64,000 nucleotides of DNA, from the NCBI RefSeq assembly GCF_015624505.1, contig NZ_CP061379.1:124001-188000 (forward strand). Reading direction: 5' to 3'. The position numbers were made by a program, and so were the translations under genes. The notes under the pieces were generated by a model that was not told where the DNA came from, searched no databases, and saw only the letters and a list, made by a program, of their open reading frames with translations. Source of the DNA: Bradyrhizobium commune (GTDB taxonomy: Bacteria > Pseudomonadota > Alphaproteobacteria > Rhizobiales > Xanthobacteraceae). Shown piece after piece: positions 16,679 through 24,862 of this stretch; the first letter of the stretch is position 1; every line of letters begins with the position of its first letter.

Positions 16679-17808
16679 ACTCCGATCCGTCTGAACTGAA
16701 GACGGCGCTTGCGCGCGAAGCACGCGCGCTCGGTTTCGACTGCATTGGCATCACCGAACCCGGCACGATCGAGAGCGCCGGAAAATATTTCCTCGAATTC
16801 ATCGCGACCGGCGGCCATGGCGACATGGACTGGCTTGCGGCACAGCCGGAGCGCCGCGTCGATCCGCGCGGGCTGTGGAGCGACGTGCGCTCGGTGATCA
16901 TGCTTGGTGTCAACTATGGCCCCGACCAGGATCCACTCGCGATCCTGGCGCAGCGCACGCGCGCAGCGATCTCGGTCTATGCACAGGGCGACGATTATCA
17001 CGACGTGATCAAGAAGCGCCTGAAGACATTGGCGCGCTGGCTGGTTGCGACCGCACCTTCGGAAGTGAAAGTGTTCGTCGACACCGCGGCCGTGATGGAG
17101 AAGCCACTCGCGCAGGCCGCGCATCTCGGCTGGCAAGGCAAGCACACCAATCTCGTCTCGCGCGAGTTCGGCTCGTGGCTGTTTCTCGGCGCGATCTATA
17201 CCACGCTCGAACTGCCGCGCGACGGTGCCGAGATCGATCATTGCGGCTCGTGCCAAGCCTGTCTCGACATCTGCCCCACTGCGGCGTTTCCCGCGCCCTA
17301 CAAGCTCGATGCGCGTCGCTGCATCTCGTATCTCACCATCGAGAGCAAGGGCGCGATCCCGCACGAGTTTCGCAAAGCCATCGGTAACCGCATCTATGGC
17401 TGCGACGATTGCCTCGCAGCCTGCCCCTGGAACAAGTTCGCGCAACAAGGCCGCGAAGCAAAGCTCTCCGCGCGAAACGAATTGCGGGCGCCTCCACTCG
17501 CCGAACTGGCGCGGCTCGATGACGCCGCGTTTCGTGCGCTGTTCGCGAAATCACCAGTGAAGCGTATCGGCCGCGACCGTTTCTTGCGGAATGTGCTGAT
17601 TGCGATTGGAAATTCCGGCGAGGTCGCGCTGGCGGAGGAGGCGCGGCGATTGATGCATGATGCAAGCCCGCTGGTGCGTGGCGCGGCGGTGTGGGCGTTG
17701 GGGCAGCTGCTGCCACCGAATGATTTCGCAGAGGCCAAGGCGACCGTGATCGCGAGCGAACGCGACGAGAGCGTTTGCGAGGAATGGCGGGCTGTTTCCC
17801 AGACTTGA
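16627..17808 (+). CDS. queG: Epoxyqueuosine reductase QueG
   Basis: The protein carries two ferredoxin-like 4Fe-4S clusters, [13 protein letters not shown] and [10 protein letters not shown], with the cobalamin-binding N-terminal region of QueG. A C-terminal HEAT-like segment follows ([20 protein letters not shown]). QueG reduces epoxyqueuosine to queuosine at position 34 of tRNA. The start is uncertain. Homology begins at NSDPSELKT, directly after a CTG at 16675 that overlaps the GST stop, and the nearest in-frame ATG is at 16627 inside the GST gene. A CTG start is possible; I list the ATG. Confidence 0.88.
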   Translation: MAGRRAGVADLCGPGFLNSDPSELKTALAREARALGFDCIGITEPGTIESAGKYFLEFIATGGHGDMDWLAAQPERRVDPRGLWSDVRSVIMLGVNYGPDQDPLAILAQRTRAAISVYAQGDDYHDVIKKRLKTLARWLVATAPSEVKVFVDTAAVMEKPLAQAAHLGWQGKHTNLVSREFGSWLFLGAIYTTLELPRDGAEIDHCGSCQACLDICPTAAFPAPYKLDARRCISYLTIESKGAIPHEFRKAIGNRIYGCDDCLAACPWNKFAQQGREAKLSARNELRAPPLAELARLDDAAFRALFAKSPVKRIGRDRFLRNVLIAIGNSGEVALAEEARRLMHDASPLVRGAAVWALGQLLPPNDFAEAKATVIASERDESVCEEWRAVSQT

Positions 17809-17840
17809 TTTCCCCGCGCGTTCCCGCAAAGTCGCGCGCC

Positions 17841-18638
17841 ATGACAACAAACATGCCTTTCTTCACCCGCAACGGTGATACATTCCATCCGACGGAAGTC
17901 GCCAACGGTCCGTGGGATCCGAAATCGCTGCACGGGCGCGTCATCGTCGGCCTGCTTGGCTTCGCCATCGAGGAACGCCATTCCTGTCCTGAATTCGTGC
18001 CGGCACGGCTGACCGTCGACATGTTTCGGTTGCCGACGATCGACAAGCCGATCGAAGTGACGACGCGACTGGTGCGCGATGGCTTGCGCATCCGCGTGGT
18101 CGAGGCGGAATTCGTCTCCGGCGGCGTCAGCATGGCGCGCGCCTCCTGCCAGCTGTTGCGGCGAACGCAGAATGCAGACGGCAACGTCTGGTCGCCGCCG
18201 AACTGGGACGTGCCAAAACCCGCCGACATTCCCAAGCCGACCGATCCCAGGCTCGGCTTGAACGGCAAATGGGCGACGCGGCCGATCGTCGGCCATATGG
18301 GCTCGCTTGGTCCGCGCCGGCTCTGGATGAGCGAGGTGCGCGAGCTCGTGGCCGGCGTGCCGATGACGCCGTTCGTGCATGTCGCTACAGGTGCGGATTT
18401 CGCAAGCCCGTTTGCCAATGCCGGCGACAAGGGGCTCGGCTACATCAACAGCGATGTGACGATCTATCTGCACCGCCTGCCGGTGACGAACTGGATCGGC
18501 TTCGAGGTGGTGAACCATCACGCCACCGACGGCGTGGCGATCGGCGAATGCTGGCTCTATGACGAGCAGGGCCGGATCGGCACGGCGACGGTCGCCGCGC
18601 TGGCGCAGCGCAAGCCGATGCCGAAGCCGCCGCCGTAG
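17841..18638 (+). CDS. Acyl-CoA thioesterase-like double hotdog protein
   Basis: The 265-residue protein resembles the TesB/PaaI-like double hotdog proteins. The first half carries HGRVIVGLLGFAIEERH and the second carries DVTIYLHRLPVTNWIGFEV with GVAIGECWLYDEQGRIGTA. Such enzymes hydrolyse acyl-CoA esters in the cytoplasm, but the chain specificity here is unknown. The ATG at 17841 is chosen because upstream sequence overlaps the queG end. It follows queG by about 30 bases on the same strand. Confidence 0.75.
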   Translation: MTTNMPFFTRNGDTFHPTEVANGPWDPKSLHGRVIVGLLGFAIEERHSCPEFVPARLTVDMFRLPTIDKPIEVTTRLVRDGLRIRVVEAEFVSGGVSMARASCQLLRRTQNADGNVWSPPNWDVPKPADIPKPTDPRLGLNGKWATRPIVGHMGSLGPRRLWMSEVRELVAGVPMTPFVHVATGADFASPFANAGDKGLGYINSDVTIYLHRLPVTNWIGFEVVNHHATDGVAIGECWLYDEQGRIGTATVAALAQRKPMPKPPP

Positions 18639-18664
18639 CAGGGCACGCACCACCCCTCTCCGCC

Positions 18665-18705
18665 GTCATTCCGGGGCGCGCCCCTTGGCGCGAGCCCGGA
18701 ATGAC
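18665..18705. repeat. Palindromic intergenic repeat (GTCATTCCGG type)
   Basis: A 41-base palindrome has GTCATTCCGG at one end and CCGGAATGAC at the other, with a GGCGCG/CGCGCC inner stem. It lies between two convergent genes and could act as a bidirectional terminator. Sequences of this kind are common between genes in Bradyrhizobium-like genomes. Confidence 0.7.
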
Positions 18706-18717
18706 GAGAGGAGAGAC

Positions 18718-19185
18718 CTACGCCAAATGCCGCTTCATCTCCGGCCGTGCCTTGAGCTCGGCGCCCTGCTTGCCGACGATCTTCGCAATGCGCTCTGGCG
18801 CAAACTTCAGATCGACGAATGCCGGCGCGGTGTTGGCGACCTCCTGATAGCTCACGATCTTGCCGTCGCGCAGCGTCATGATGGCGACGCCCTCGAACAT
18901 CGCCCGCGCGCCGCCAGCTTCCGGCAAGGTTGACTTGTAGCTGAACGTGTAGCGCGCATAGAGCGTGGTGCCGGTGGTGACGGGGTCATGCATGTCCCAG
19001 CGGAAATCGGTCGCCGTGCGATAGAACCAGTCGTCGACCATCGCGGCGATCTTCTCGCGGCCCGCGAAGGCGCCGTAGAACACGTCGTGATAGACGCCAT
19101 CCTCGGTGAAGAGACCAGCGAAGGCACGGCCGTCGCGTTGTTCGACGGCGTCGCAGAAGGCGCGCAGCATGGCGGTGGTGGTCAT
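18718..19185 (-). CDS. NTF2-like (SnoaL-type) protein
   Basis: The 155-residue protein matches the cone-shaped NTF2/SnoaL fold pattern: an N-terminal helix (MLRAFCDAVEQRDGRAFAGLFTEDGVYHD), a FAGREKIAAMVDDWF helix and a C-terminal sheet with GVAIMTLRDGKIVSYQEV. Members include small-molecule isomerases, hydrolases and binding proteins; none can be chosen here. I place the start at 19185, where GGAGG precedes ATG at good spacing. A longer frame upstream runs into a palindromic repeat and is unlikely to be coding. Confidence 0.75.
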   Translation of the reverse strand: MTTTAMLRAFCDAVEQRDGRAFAGLFTEDGVYHDVFYGAFAGREKIAAMVDDWFYRTATDFRWDMHDPVTTGTTLYARYTFSYKSTLPEAGGARAMFEGVAIMTLRDGKIVSYQEVANTAPAFVDLKFAPERIAKIVGKQGAELKARPEMKRHLA

Positions 19186-19214
19186 GGTAGTGCCTCCCGG
19201 TGTTTGTTGTTGTG

Positions 19215-19342
19215 CCCTCTCCCCTTGTGGGAGAGGGCAGCTCCGCTCGTAGACGCGCATTCACTTGGGTGAGGATCGGTCTCCGCAGAGGCAACCCCTC
19301 ATCCGGCGCTTCGCGCCACCTTCCCCCACAAGGGGGGAAGGA
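19215..19342. repeat. Paired palindromic repeat element (MITE-like)
   Basis: A left hairpin (CCCTCTCCCCTTGTGGGAGAG) and a right hairpin (CCCCCACAAGGGGGGAAGG) lie in inverted orientation about 85 bases apart. GGTGAGG and CCCTCATCC boxes lie just inside the arms. The same architecture occurs at 21048-21173, 34114-34265 and 41943-42060 and around the DUF559 gene at 24.4 kb. It separates two genes on the minus strand. Confidence 0.75.
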
Positions 19343-19353
19343 AGAAGAGCACT

Positions 19354-20154
19354 TCACTCGATCTCGGCCACCGCGGCAAGAAGGCGCGCGATGTCCTGCG
19401 GGCGTGACAGGCGGTGGTCGCCGTCCTGGATCATGGTCAGCACGACGTCGTCGGCTGGCAGGCGATGCGTCAGCGCGAAGGCGTGCTGCCAGGGCACGTC
19501 CGGATCCTGCGCGCCCTGGAGAATGCGGACCGGACAGCCGAGATCGATGGCACTGCCGAGCACAAGGTGATTGCGGCCCTCCTCGATCAGGCTCCGCGTG
19601 ATCGGATAGGGCGAGCCGTCGCCATATTCGGACGGCCGCAGCCAGAAGCCCCTGGTCTCGATCTCTTTCTTCACCTCGGGCGAAAAGTTCTTCCACATCA
19701 GTTCTTCGGTGAAGTCGGGCGCCGGCGCGATCAGCACCAAACCGGCGAGAGACGCTTTCCCCGCACGTTTCTTGATCTCGCGCGCGAGCAATAGCGCCAT
19801 CCAACCGCCCATGGAGGAGCCGATCAGAACCTGCGGGCCGGTGCAGAACCGCTCGAACACCGCGACGCTGTCCTCGAGCCAGCTCCCGATGGTTCCCTCG
19901 GCGAAATCGCCGCTGGATTCGCCATGGCCGGAATAGTCGAACCGGACACACGCGCGGCCGCGTTCTCCAGCCCAGCCATCCAGCGCCACCGCCTTGCCGC
20001 CCTGCATGTCCGACTTGAAGCCGCCCAGCCAGATCAAGCCAGGTCCTTGGCCAGGTCCTTGCCCAACGCGGCGGCGCACCGCAATTCTGCGTGCTGACGG
20101 ACCCTCGCCAACTTCGATGAAGTCAAGCACGGCATCGGGAATTGCATTGGTCAT
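19354..20154 (-). CDS. Alpha/beta hydrolase
   Basis: The 266-residue protein has an alpha/beta hydrolase fold. The nucleophile elbow is GSSMGG, an [14 protein letters not shown] segment forms the oxyanion-side strand, and the Asp and His of the triad are likely in GAQDPDVPW and [11 protein letters not shown]. It resembles the ABHD10/palmitoyl-thioesterase-like bacterial group more than lipases. No signal peptide is visible, so it is cytoplasmic. It is divergent from infC, with about 250 bases between the two starts. Confidence 0.82.
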   Translation of the reverse strand: MTNAIPDAVLDFIEVGEGPSARRIAVRRRVGQGPGQGPGLIWLGGFKSDMQGGKAVALDGWAGERGRACVRFDYSGHGESSGDFAEGTIGSWLEDSVAVFERFCTGPQVLIGSSMGGWMALLLAREIKKRAGKASLAGLVLIAPAPDFTEELMWKNFSPEVKKEIETRGFWLRPSEYGDGSPYPITRSLIEEGRNHLVLGSAIDLGCPVRILQGAQDPDVPWQHAFALTHRLPADDVVLTMIQDGDHRLSRPQDIARLLAAVAEIE

Positions 20155-20394
20155 GGAACGTTTACTCTGGCTGTCGGGTTTGAGCTGTCCGGACGTGTTC
20201 CGCGAGATAACCCTGTACCCGCATTGACCCTTAGGGACGCTTGCGGAACAGGCGCAAGGTGTCTATGTCGAGCACCGTGCCGATGGGCGTGGCCAAAATG
20301 TCTCGCATTTGAGGGTTTTTCGCTTCTCGCACGAGCGACTTGCTTGCCCGCAAACGCATCTTCCTTCAAAATAGCCGCTTCCTTTCACAACTTT

Positions 20395-20409
20395 GGAGAA
20401 CCACCCATT
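20395..20409 (+). promoter_or_regulatory. Ribosome binding site with AUU start codon of infC
   Basis: GGAG at 20395-20398 precedes an ATT codon at 20407-20409 by 8 bases, and conserved IF3 sequence (RRPNRAP, then [10 protein letters not shown]) follows at once. No ATG, GTG or TTG lies at this position in frame. AUU initiation is the known autoregulatory device of infC: IF3 rejects the noncanonical start on its own mRNA. Confidence 0.75.
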
Positions 20410-20946
20410 CGCCGTCCCAATAGAGCCCCGGCCCCTGCCAGCAAAGACGGGCCGCGCATCAACGATGATATTCGCAATGCGCAGATCCAGCTAATCGATC
20501 AGACCGGCGATAACAAAGGCACGGTCGAGACGATGATGGCCATCAAGATGGCCCAGGAAGCTGGCATGGATCTGGTCGAGATTTCGCCAAATGTCAGCCC
20601 TCCCGTCTGCAAGATCATGGACTACGGGAAGTACAAGTATTCCGCGCAGAAGAAAGCCGCCGAAGCCCGCAAGCGCCAGAAGACCGTCGAGATCAAGGAG
20701 ATCAAGCTCCGCCCGATGATCGACGATCACGACTACGACGTGAAGATGCGCGCGATGCAGCGGTTCTTCGAAGAGGGCGACAAGGTCAAGATCACGCTGC
20801 GCTATCGCGGCCGCGAAATGGCGCACCAGGAGATCGGCACCAAGCTGCTCGACAAGATCAAGAACGACGTCGCCGAGCTCGCCAAGGTCGAGCAGGACGC
20901 CCGGTTCGAGGGCCGTCAGGTCGTCATGGTGCTGGCACCGCGCTGA
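20407..20946 (+). CDS. infC: Translation initiation factor IF-3
   Basis: The 179-residue protein has the IF3 N-terminal domain ([21 protein letters not shown], with [18 protein letters not shown]) and the C-terminal domain ([38 protein letters not shown]). IF3 binds the 30S subunit and checks the initiator tRNA and start codon. The start is the AUU at 20407, supported by a well-placed GGAG. An upstream frame back to 20224 lacks conserved sequence. A hairpin terminator follows directly, so infC is separated from rpmI-rplT here. Confidence 0.95.
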   Translation: MRRPNRAPAPASKDGPRINDDIRNAQIQLIDQTGDNKGTVETMMAIKMAQEAGMDLVEISPNVSPPVCKIMDYGKYKYSAQKKAAEARKRQKTVEIKEIKLRPMIDDHDYDVKMRAMQRFFEEGDKVKITLRYRGREMAHQEIGTKLLDKIKNDVAELAKVEQDARFEGRQVVMVLAPR

Positions 20947-20972
20947 CGCCTGATCGTTGCAGCCGAAGTTTC

Positions 20973-21009
20973 AACGGCCCGTCCGGATCTCCGGCGGGCC
21001 GTTTTGTTT
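20973..21009 (+). terminator. Rho-independent terminator after infC
   Basis: A GC-rich hairpin (ACGGCCCG pairing with CGGGCCGT, imperfect middle) is followed by TTTTGTTT. It lies about 27 bases after the infC stop codon. Confidence 0.8.
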
Positions 21010-21047
21010 AATGGCTTTGTCCGACGTATCGCGGCCAGCTCCGCTGC

Positions 21048-21173
21048 ACCTCTCCCGCTTGCGGGAGAGGTCGACACGCTCGCAAGAGCGTGGCGGGTGA
21101 GGGCTTTCTCCTCTTGGGGGTTCTCGCTTGCGAAGACACCCTCTCCCCAACCCTCCCCCGCGGGCGGGGGAGG
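21048..21173. repeat. Paired palindromic repeat element (MITE-like)
   Basis: A left palindrome, ACCTCTCCCGCTTGCGGGAG, is followed by GGGTGAGGG and TTCTCC boxes. A right arm has CTCTCCCCAACCC and a CTCCCCCGCGGGCGGGGGAG palindrome. It matches the repeats bounding the DUF559 gene, but the core is only about 50 bases and encodes nothing. It lies between the infC terminator and the next minus-strand gene. Confidence 0.75.
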
Positions 21174-21209
21174 AGCGCACCGCCGTGGTGACGACGATTT
21201 GCCTCGAAC

Positions 21210-21608
21210 TTAGGTCCGCGTCGCCTGCCAGGTGCCGCTGCATTGGTCGCCGGAGATGATGCCCCGCCAGGAGCCTGCCCCGGCCGCGCCGCCGAGCCGG
21301 CCGCCGCCAGTGGCGTGGGAGGCGCCGACCGACACCTGAACCGCGACGGCGCCGCCACGATTGACCGTGCCAGAGACCCGTCCGCCACCAGCGGACGAGA
21401 CCCGGTTGCCGGTCACGGTGAAGGGAACACTGTAGCCCGAGCTGCAATTGCCGCGGGTGGTGGCGAAGGTGACGTTCCAGACGCCGTCATAGCCGCCGAT
21501 GCGGGCATCGGCGGTCGACGGGACGATGGCCGCGGCAAGCGCGGCGAGAAGCGCCAGACGGCGCGGAGAAGCGAAAACAGACAAAAGCGATTGAGAAAAA
21601 TGGGCCAT
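21210..21608 (-). CDS. Small secreted hypothetical protein
   Basis: The 132-residue protein starts with a signal peptide (LALLAALAAAIVPSTADA), with cleavage likely after ADA near residue 33. The mature part is rich in Gly, Ser, Thr and Val with short beta-prone stretches (GGYDGVWNVTFATTRGNCSSG, ISGDQCSGTWQATR) and two Cys that could pair. I know similar proteins only as hypothetical secreted proteins of Bradyrhizobiaceae. The start at 21608 is chosen because the signal peptide follows it; the frame extends 30 codons further upstream. Confidence 0.7.
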   Translation of the reverse strand: MAHFSQSLLSVFASPRRLALLAALAAAIVPSTADARIGGYDGVWNVTFATTRGNCSSGYSVPFTVTGNRVSSAGGGRVSGTVNRGGAVAVQVSVGASHATGGGRLGGAAGAGSWRGIISGDQCSGTWQATRT

Positions 21609-21882
21609 TTTAGTCCTGCTCTGGGCGACACGACTTGGACATGAAGGTAGCAATTCCGAATAGTCGCTGACTACGTTCCGGCGGTTCATCGTTGCCAATT
21701 CGCCCGTTCTCTGTCATAAGCCCGGCCTTCATCGCCCGGCTGATTAAGGGCTGCCGTGGCGGTGTTTCGTGCGGGTTTCGCGCTCGTTCGCAAAACCTGA
21801 GCACAATCAACGCTCTAACGAGCATTTTAGACGGCCAGCCGCCTTCGCGGGCGGCGTTCTGTTGTGGCCATAGGAGAGCAAA

Positions 21883-22083
21883 ATGCCCAAGCTGAAGACC
21901 AAATCGGGCGCTAAGAAGCGCTTCAAGGTGACTGCCACCGGCAAAGTGATGTTCGCCCATCGCGGCAAGCGTCACGGCATGATCAAGCGGACGAAGAAGC
22001 AGATCCGTCAGCTTCGCGGCACCAGCGTGCTGTTCAAGACCGACGGCGACAACGTCAAGAAGTACTTCTTGCCGAACGCCTGA
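21883..22083 (+). CDS. rpmI: 50S ribosomal protein L35
   Basis: The 66-residue, highly basic protein begins [20 protein letters not shown] and ends KYFLPNA, which is the full L35 pattern. GGAG lies just upstream of the ATG. It precedes rplT by 80 bases in the usual order. A GC-rich hairpin (GCCGCCTTCGCGGGCGGC) about 30 bases before the start may be part of a regulatory leader. Confidence 0.97.
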   Translation: MPKLKTKSGAKKRFKVTATGKVMFAHRGKRHGMIKRTKKQIRQLRGTSVLFKTDGDNVKKYFLPNA

Positions 22084-22163
22084 TCGCGTCCACGATCATT
22101 GCCATCCACGCCGCGCCTCGCGCGGCGATCCGAAACCTAAGTCATCTCTGAAGGATTTTTGTC

Positions 22164-22523
22164 ATGTCTCGCGTCAAACGCGGTGTGACCGCCCACGCCA
22201 AGCACAAGAAAGTCTACAAGGCCGCCAAGGGTTTCTATGGCCGCCGCAAGAACACCATCCGCGCCGCCAAGCCGGCCGTCGAGAAGGCGCAGCAATACGC
22301 CTTCCGTGACCGCAAGCGTAAGAAGCGGACGTTCCGCGCGCTCTGGATCCAGCGCATCAACGCGGCCGTCCGTCCGTTCGGACTGACCTACAGCCGATTT
22401 ATCGACGGCATGGCCAAGTCCGGGATCACCGTGGACCGCAAGGTGCTGTCGGATCTCGCGATCAACGAGCCCGCGTCGTTCCAGGCGATCGCCGAGAAGG
22501 CCAAAGCTGCGCTAGCCGCCTAA
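22164..22523 (+). CDS. rplT: 50S ribosomal protein L20
   Basis: The 119-residue protein has the L20 pattern [20 protein letters not shown], then [21 protein letters not shown]20 binds 23S rRNA early in 50S assembly and represses its own operon in many bacteria. It follows rpmI. The usual next genes pheS-pheT come only after an antisense secreted-protein gene. Confidence 0.97.
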   Translation: MSRVKRGVTAHAKHKKVYKAAKGFYGRRKNTIRAAKPAVEKAQQYAFRDRKRKKRTFRALWIQRINAAVRPFGLTYSRFIDGMAKSGITVDRKVLSDLAINEPASFQAIAEKAKAALAA

Positions 22524-22552
22524 AAGGCCGCGCTGGCCGCCTGAGGCTTGCG

Positions 22553-22966
22553 CTAGCGGGCTTTCGAGCCCGCAGCCTTCAGTGCGCGTTGCGAGTAACG
22601 CTGGGCGACCTCCGCCCGGCAGAACGCCGTGAACGACAGATACATGGTGCCGGACTTGTTCCGGTACTTGCCGTCGCACACGCGCATCTCGCGTTGGTAG
22701 GACTGCCTCTGGACGGCGCTGAGGCCGGGCCTGAAATCCGCCTCGCATTTCTTCTCGACGGCGGCGCCAAGCTCGACATCGCCGCTCGCGGTCAATTCGC
22801 AATCCTTGAAGACCTTCATCGCGCTTTCGCAGCCCTTCTGGGCACTGATGGTGTCGGCGACCTCGTCCAGCGTCATGGATTTGTCCATGCAGACCATCGC
22901 ACGCGCAGGCGTCCCGGCGATGGACAGAACGATAGCAAGAACGGCCGGGCAGGATTTCGAAAGCAT
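22553..22966 (-). CDS. Small secreted protein, antisense between rplT and pheS
   Basis: The 137-residue protein has a signal peptide (MLSKSCPAVLAIVLSIAGTPARA) and a mature part with several Cys (MVCMDKSMTLDEVADTISAQ, GCESAMKVFKDCEL, CEADFRPGL, VCDGKYRNKSG). The even number of Cys suggests disulfides in the periplasm. I do not recognise a named family. A frame extending further upstream to 23521 would overlap pheS and is not credible. Its place on the opposite strand inside the translation-gene cluster is unusual. Confidence 0.7.
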   Translation of the reverse strand: MLSKSCPAVLAIVLSIAGTPARAMVCMDKSMTLDEVADTISAQKGCESAMKVFKDCELTASGDVELGAAVEKKCEADFRPGLSAVQRQSYQREMRVCDGKYRNKSGTMYLSFTAFCRAEVAQRYSQRALKAAGSKAR

Positions 22967-23117
22967 CGCGGAAGTCTCCTCGTATCTCCCTTGGTGCCCG
23001 GCCTCCGCGCGAGGTTCAACCCAGCCGGTCGCAAGCCCGAAATGACCGGCTTTTTGCTTGACGTTACGGCCTTCGGGCGGCGACAACCCAGCCGAATTTG
23101 GAGCTAAGGATTTGACT

Positions 23118-24200
23118 GTGTCCGACCTCGCAACGCTCGAAACTTCCATCCTCGACCAGATCGCCTTAGCCGGCGATGAAGCCGCGCTCGAAGCGGTGCG
23201 CGTCGCGGCCCTCGGCAAGAAGGGTTCGATCTCGGGACTCCTTGCCACGCTCGGCAAGATGTCGCCCGACGAACGCAAGACGCAAGGCGCCGCGATCAAC
23301 CAGGCCAAGGACAAGGTCACCGAGGCGCTGACCGCGCGGCGCGACGTGCTGAAGTCGGCCGCGCTCGATGCGCGGCTGGCGTCGGAGACCATCGACGTCA
23401 CCCTGCCGCTGCGCGATGCGCCGACCGATGCCGGCCGCATCCATCCGCTGAGCCAGGTCTGGGACGAGCTGACCACGATCTTCGCCGACATGGGCTTCTC
23501 GGTCGCCGAAGGACCCGACATCGAGACCGACGATTACAACTTCACCAAGCTGAATTTTCCGGTCGGCCATCCGGCGCGCGAAATGCACGACACGTTCTTC
23601 TTCCATCCGAAGGAGGACGGCTCGCGCATGCTGTTGCGCACCCATACCTCGCCGGTGCAGGTGCGCACCATGCTCAGCCAAAAGCCGCCGATCCGCGTGA
23701 TCTGCCCAGGCCGCACCTATCGCATCGATTCGGATGCGACCCACACGCCGCAATTCCACCAGGTCGAAGGCCTCGTCATCGACAAGCACTCGCATCTCGG
23801 CCACCTCAAATGGATCCTGCACGAGTTCTGCAAGGCGTTCTTCGAGGTCGACCACATCAACATGCGCTTCCGGCCCTCGTTCTTCCCGTTCACCGAGCCG
23901 TCGCTGGAAGTCGACATCCAGTGCCGCCGCGACAAGGGCGAGATCCGCTTCGGCGAAGGCGAGGACTGGCTCGAGATTCTCGGCTGCGGCATGGTGCATC
24001 CGAACGTGCTGCGCGCCTGCGGCATCGATCCCGATGAGTACCAGGGTTTTGCCTGGGGCATGGGCATCGACCGCATCGCCATGCTCAAATACGGCATCGC
24101 CGATCTGCGCCAGCTGTTCGACAGCGACGTCCGCTGGCTCAACCATTACGGCTTCAAACCGCTCGAAGTGCCGACGCTCGCGGGAGGGCTAAGCTCGTGA
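23118..24200 (+). CDS. pheS: Phenylalanine-tRNA ligase alpha subunit
   Basis: The 360-residue protein has an N-terminal coiled coil and the class II catalytic core: motif 2 [20 protein letters not shown] and motif 3 [18 protein letters not shown]. With PheT it charges tRNA-Phe. The start is GTG at 23118 ([10 protein letters not shown]), because the frame upstream to 23058 has no conserved sequence. The downstream partner pheT is separated from it by a DUF559 gene and palindromic repeats. Confidence 0.97.
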   Translation: MSDLATLETSILDQIALAGDEAALEAVRVAALGKKGSISGLLATLGKMSPDERKTQGAAINQAKDKVTEALTARRDVLKSAALDARLASETIDVTLPLRDAPTDAGRIHPLSQVWDELTTIFADMGFSVAEGPDIETDDYNFTKLNFPVGHPAREMHDTFFFHPKEDGSRMLLRTHTSPVQVRTMLSQKPPIRVICPGRTYRIDSDATHTPQFHQVEGLVIDKHSHLGHLKWILHEFCKAFFEVDHINMRFRPSFFPFTEPSLEVDIQCRRDKGEIRFGEGEDWLEILGCGMVHPNVLRACGIDPDEYQGFAWGMGIDRIAMLKYGIADLRQLFDSDVRWLNHYGFKPLEVPTLAGGLSS

Positions 24201-24246
24201 TGCTCGCTCTCCAATGTGAGACTGCGAAGATTCTCTCCGTTCCCTG

Positions 24247-24297
24247 CGTCGAGAGAGCCCTCTCCCTGCCCCTCCCCGGCTTGCGGGGGAGGGAACG
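24247..24297. repeat. Single arm of the palindromic repeat family
   Basis: GAGAGAGCCCTCTCCCTGCC leads into a CTCCCCGGCTTGCGGGGGAG palindrome. The orientation is that of a right-hand arm. It lies between the pheS stop and the left arm flanking the DUF559 gene. Confidence 0.65.
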
Positions 24298-24354
24298 GAT
24301 GGAGCGAGCGCGTGGCCTCGCGGGTACGCATTCTTTGTCCGCACGACAGGTCGA

Positions 24355-24403
24355 ACCCCCTCCCCCGCTTGCGGGGGAGGGTTGGGGTGAGGGTATCTCC
24401 TCA
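24355..24403. repeat. Left inverted arm bounding the DUF559 gene
   Basis: CCCTCCCCCGCTTGCGGGGG is followed by AGGGTTGGGGTGAGGG and TCTCCTCAATGGGG. Its reverse complement matches the arm at 24781-24829 over about 30 bases, so the two form terminal inverted repeats around the endonuclease gene. Confidence 0.75.
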
Positions 24404-24862
24404 ATGGGGTTGCCAATGGTTGATCCTAAACATCCCGATTGGAAAGTATCGACTAAGCTCCGCGCCAACGCTCGCGCTCTCAGGCGCAATTCGACCGATC
24501 CGGAACGTATCATCTGGTCAGAGCTGCGCGGCGGCCGGCTAAACGGCGCAAACTTCCGCCGTCAGGTACCAATTGAGAACTATATCGCTGACTTCATCTG
24601 CCATGCGGCCAAGCTCGTCATCGAACTCGATGGCGGCCAACATTTCTCCGATAAAGGCGAACGCGCAGATGCTCGGCGCTCTGCAATCATCGAAGCGCGG
24701 GGCTTCAAGGTGCTCCGCTTCAGCAATCTCGACGTCATGACCAATCGTGCGGGCGTTCTCGAAACCATTGCGACTACCGTCGCGGAGAGAGCCCCCACCC
24801 CAACCCTCCCCCGCAAGCGGGAGAGGGAGCAGACCGTCTCCGTGGAGAAGAAGCAGCCATGA
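24404..24862 (+). CDS. DUF559 (Vsr-like) endonuclease-domain protein between pheS and pheT
   Basis: The 152-residue protein has the DUF559 pattern: [20 protein letters not shown], then [20 protein letters not shown], and the active-site strand [11 protein letters not shown] followed by [23 protein letters not shown]559 belongs to the PD-(D/E)XK superfamily near very-short-patch-repair nucleases, and the Asp in IADF and the Glu and Asp in IELD fit the metal site. The final 25 or so codons read through the right repeat arm ([13 protein letters not shown]). Its stop overlaps the pheT start (ATGA), so it is coupled to pheT. The start is ATG at 24404 or 24416. Confidence 0.8.
   Translation: MGLPMVDPKHPDWKVSTKLRANARALRRNSTDPERIIWSELRGGRLNGANFRRQVPIENYIADFICHAAKLVIELDGGQHFSDKGERADARRSAIIEARGFKVLRFSNLDVMTNRAGVLETIATTVAERAPTPTLPRKREREQTVSVEKKQP
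24781..24829. repeat. Right inverted arm bounding the DUF559 gene
   Basis: GCGGAGAGAGCCCCCACCCC leads into AACCCTCCCCCGCAAGCGGG. It is the inverted partner of the arm at 24355-24403 and is translated as the tail of the DUF559 protein. Confidence 0.75.

Noticed and set aside
24197..24403. Longer N-terminus for the DUF559 protein starting at 24197
   Set aside because: The extra 69 codons translate repeat arms ([14 protein letters not shown]) and a spacer, with no conserved protein sequence.
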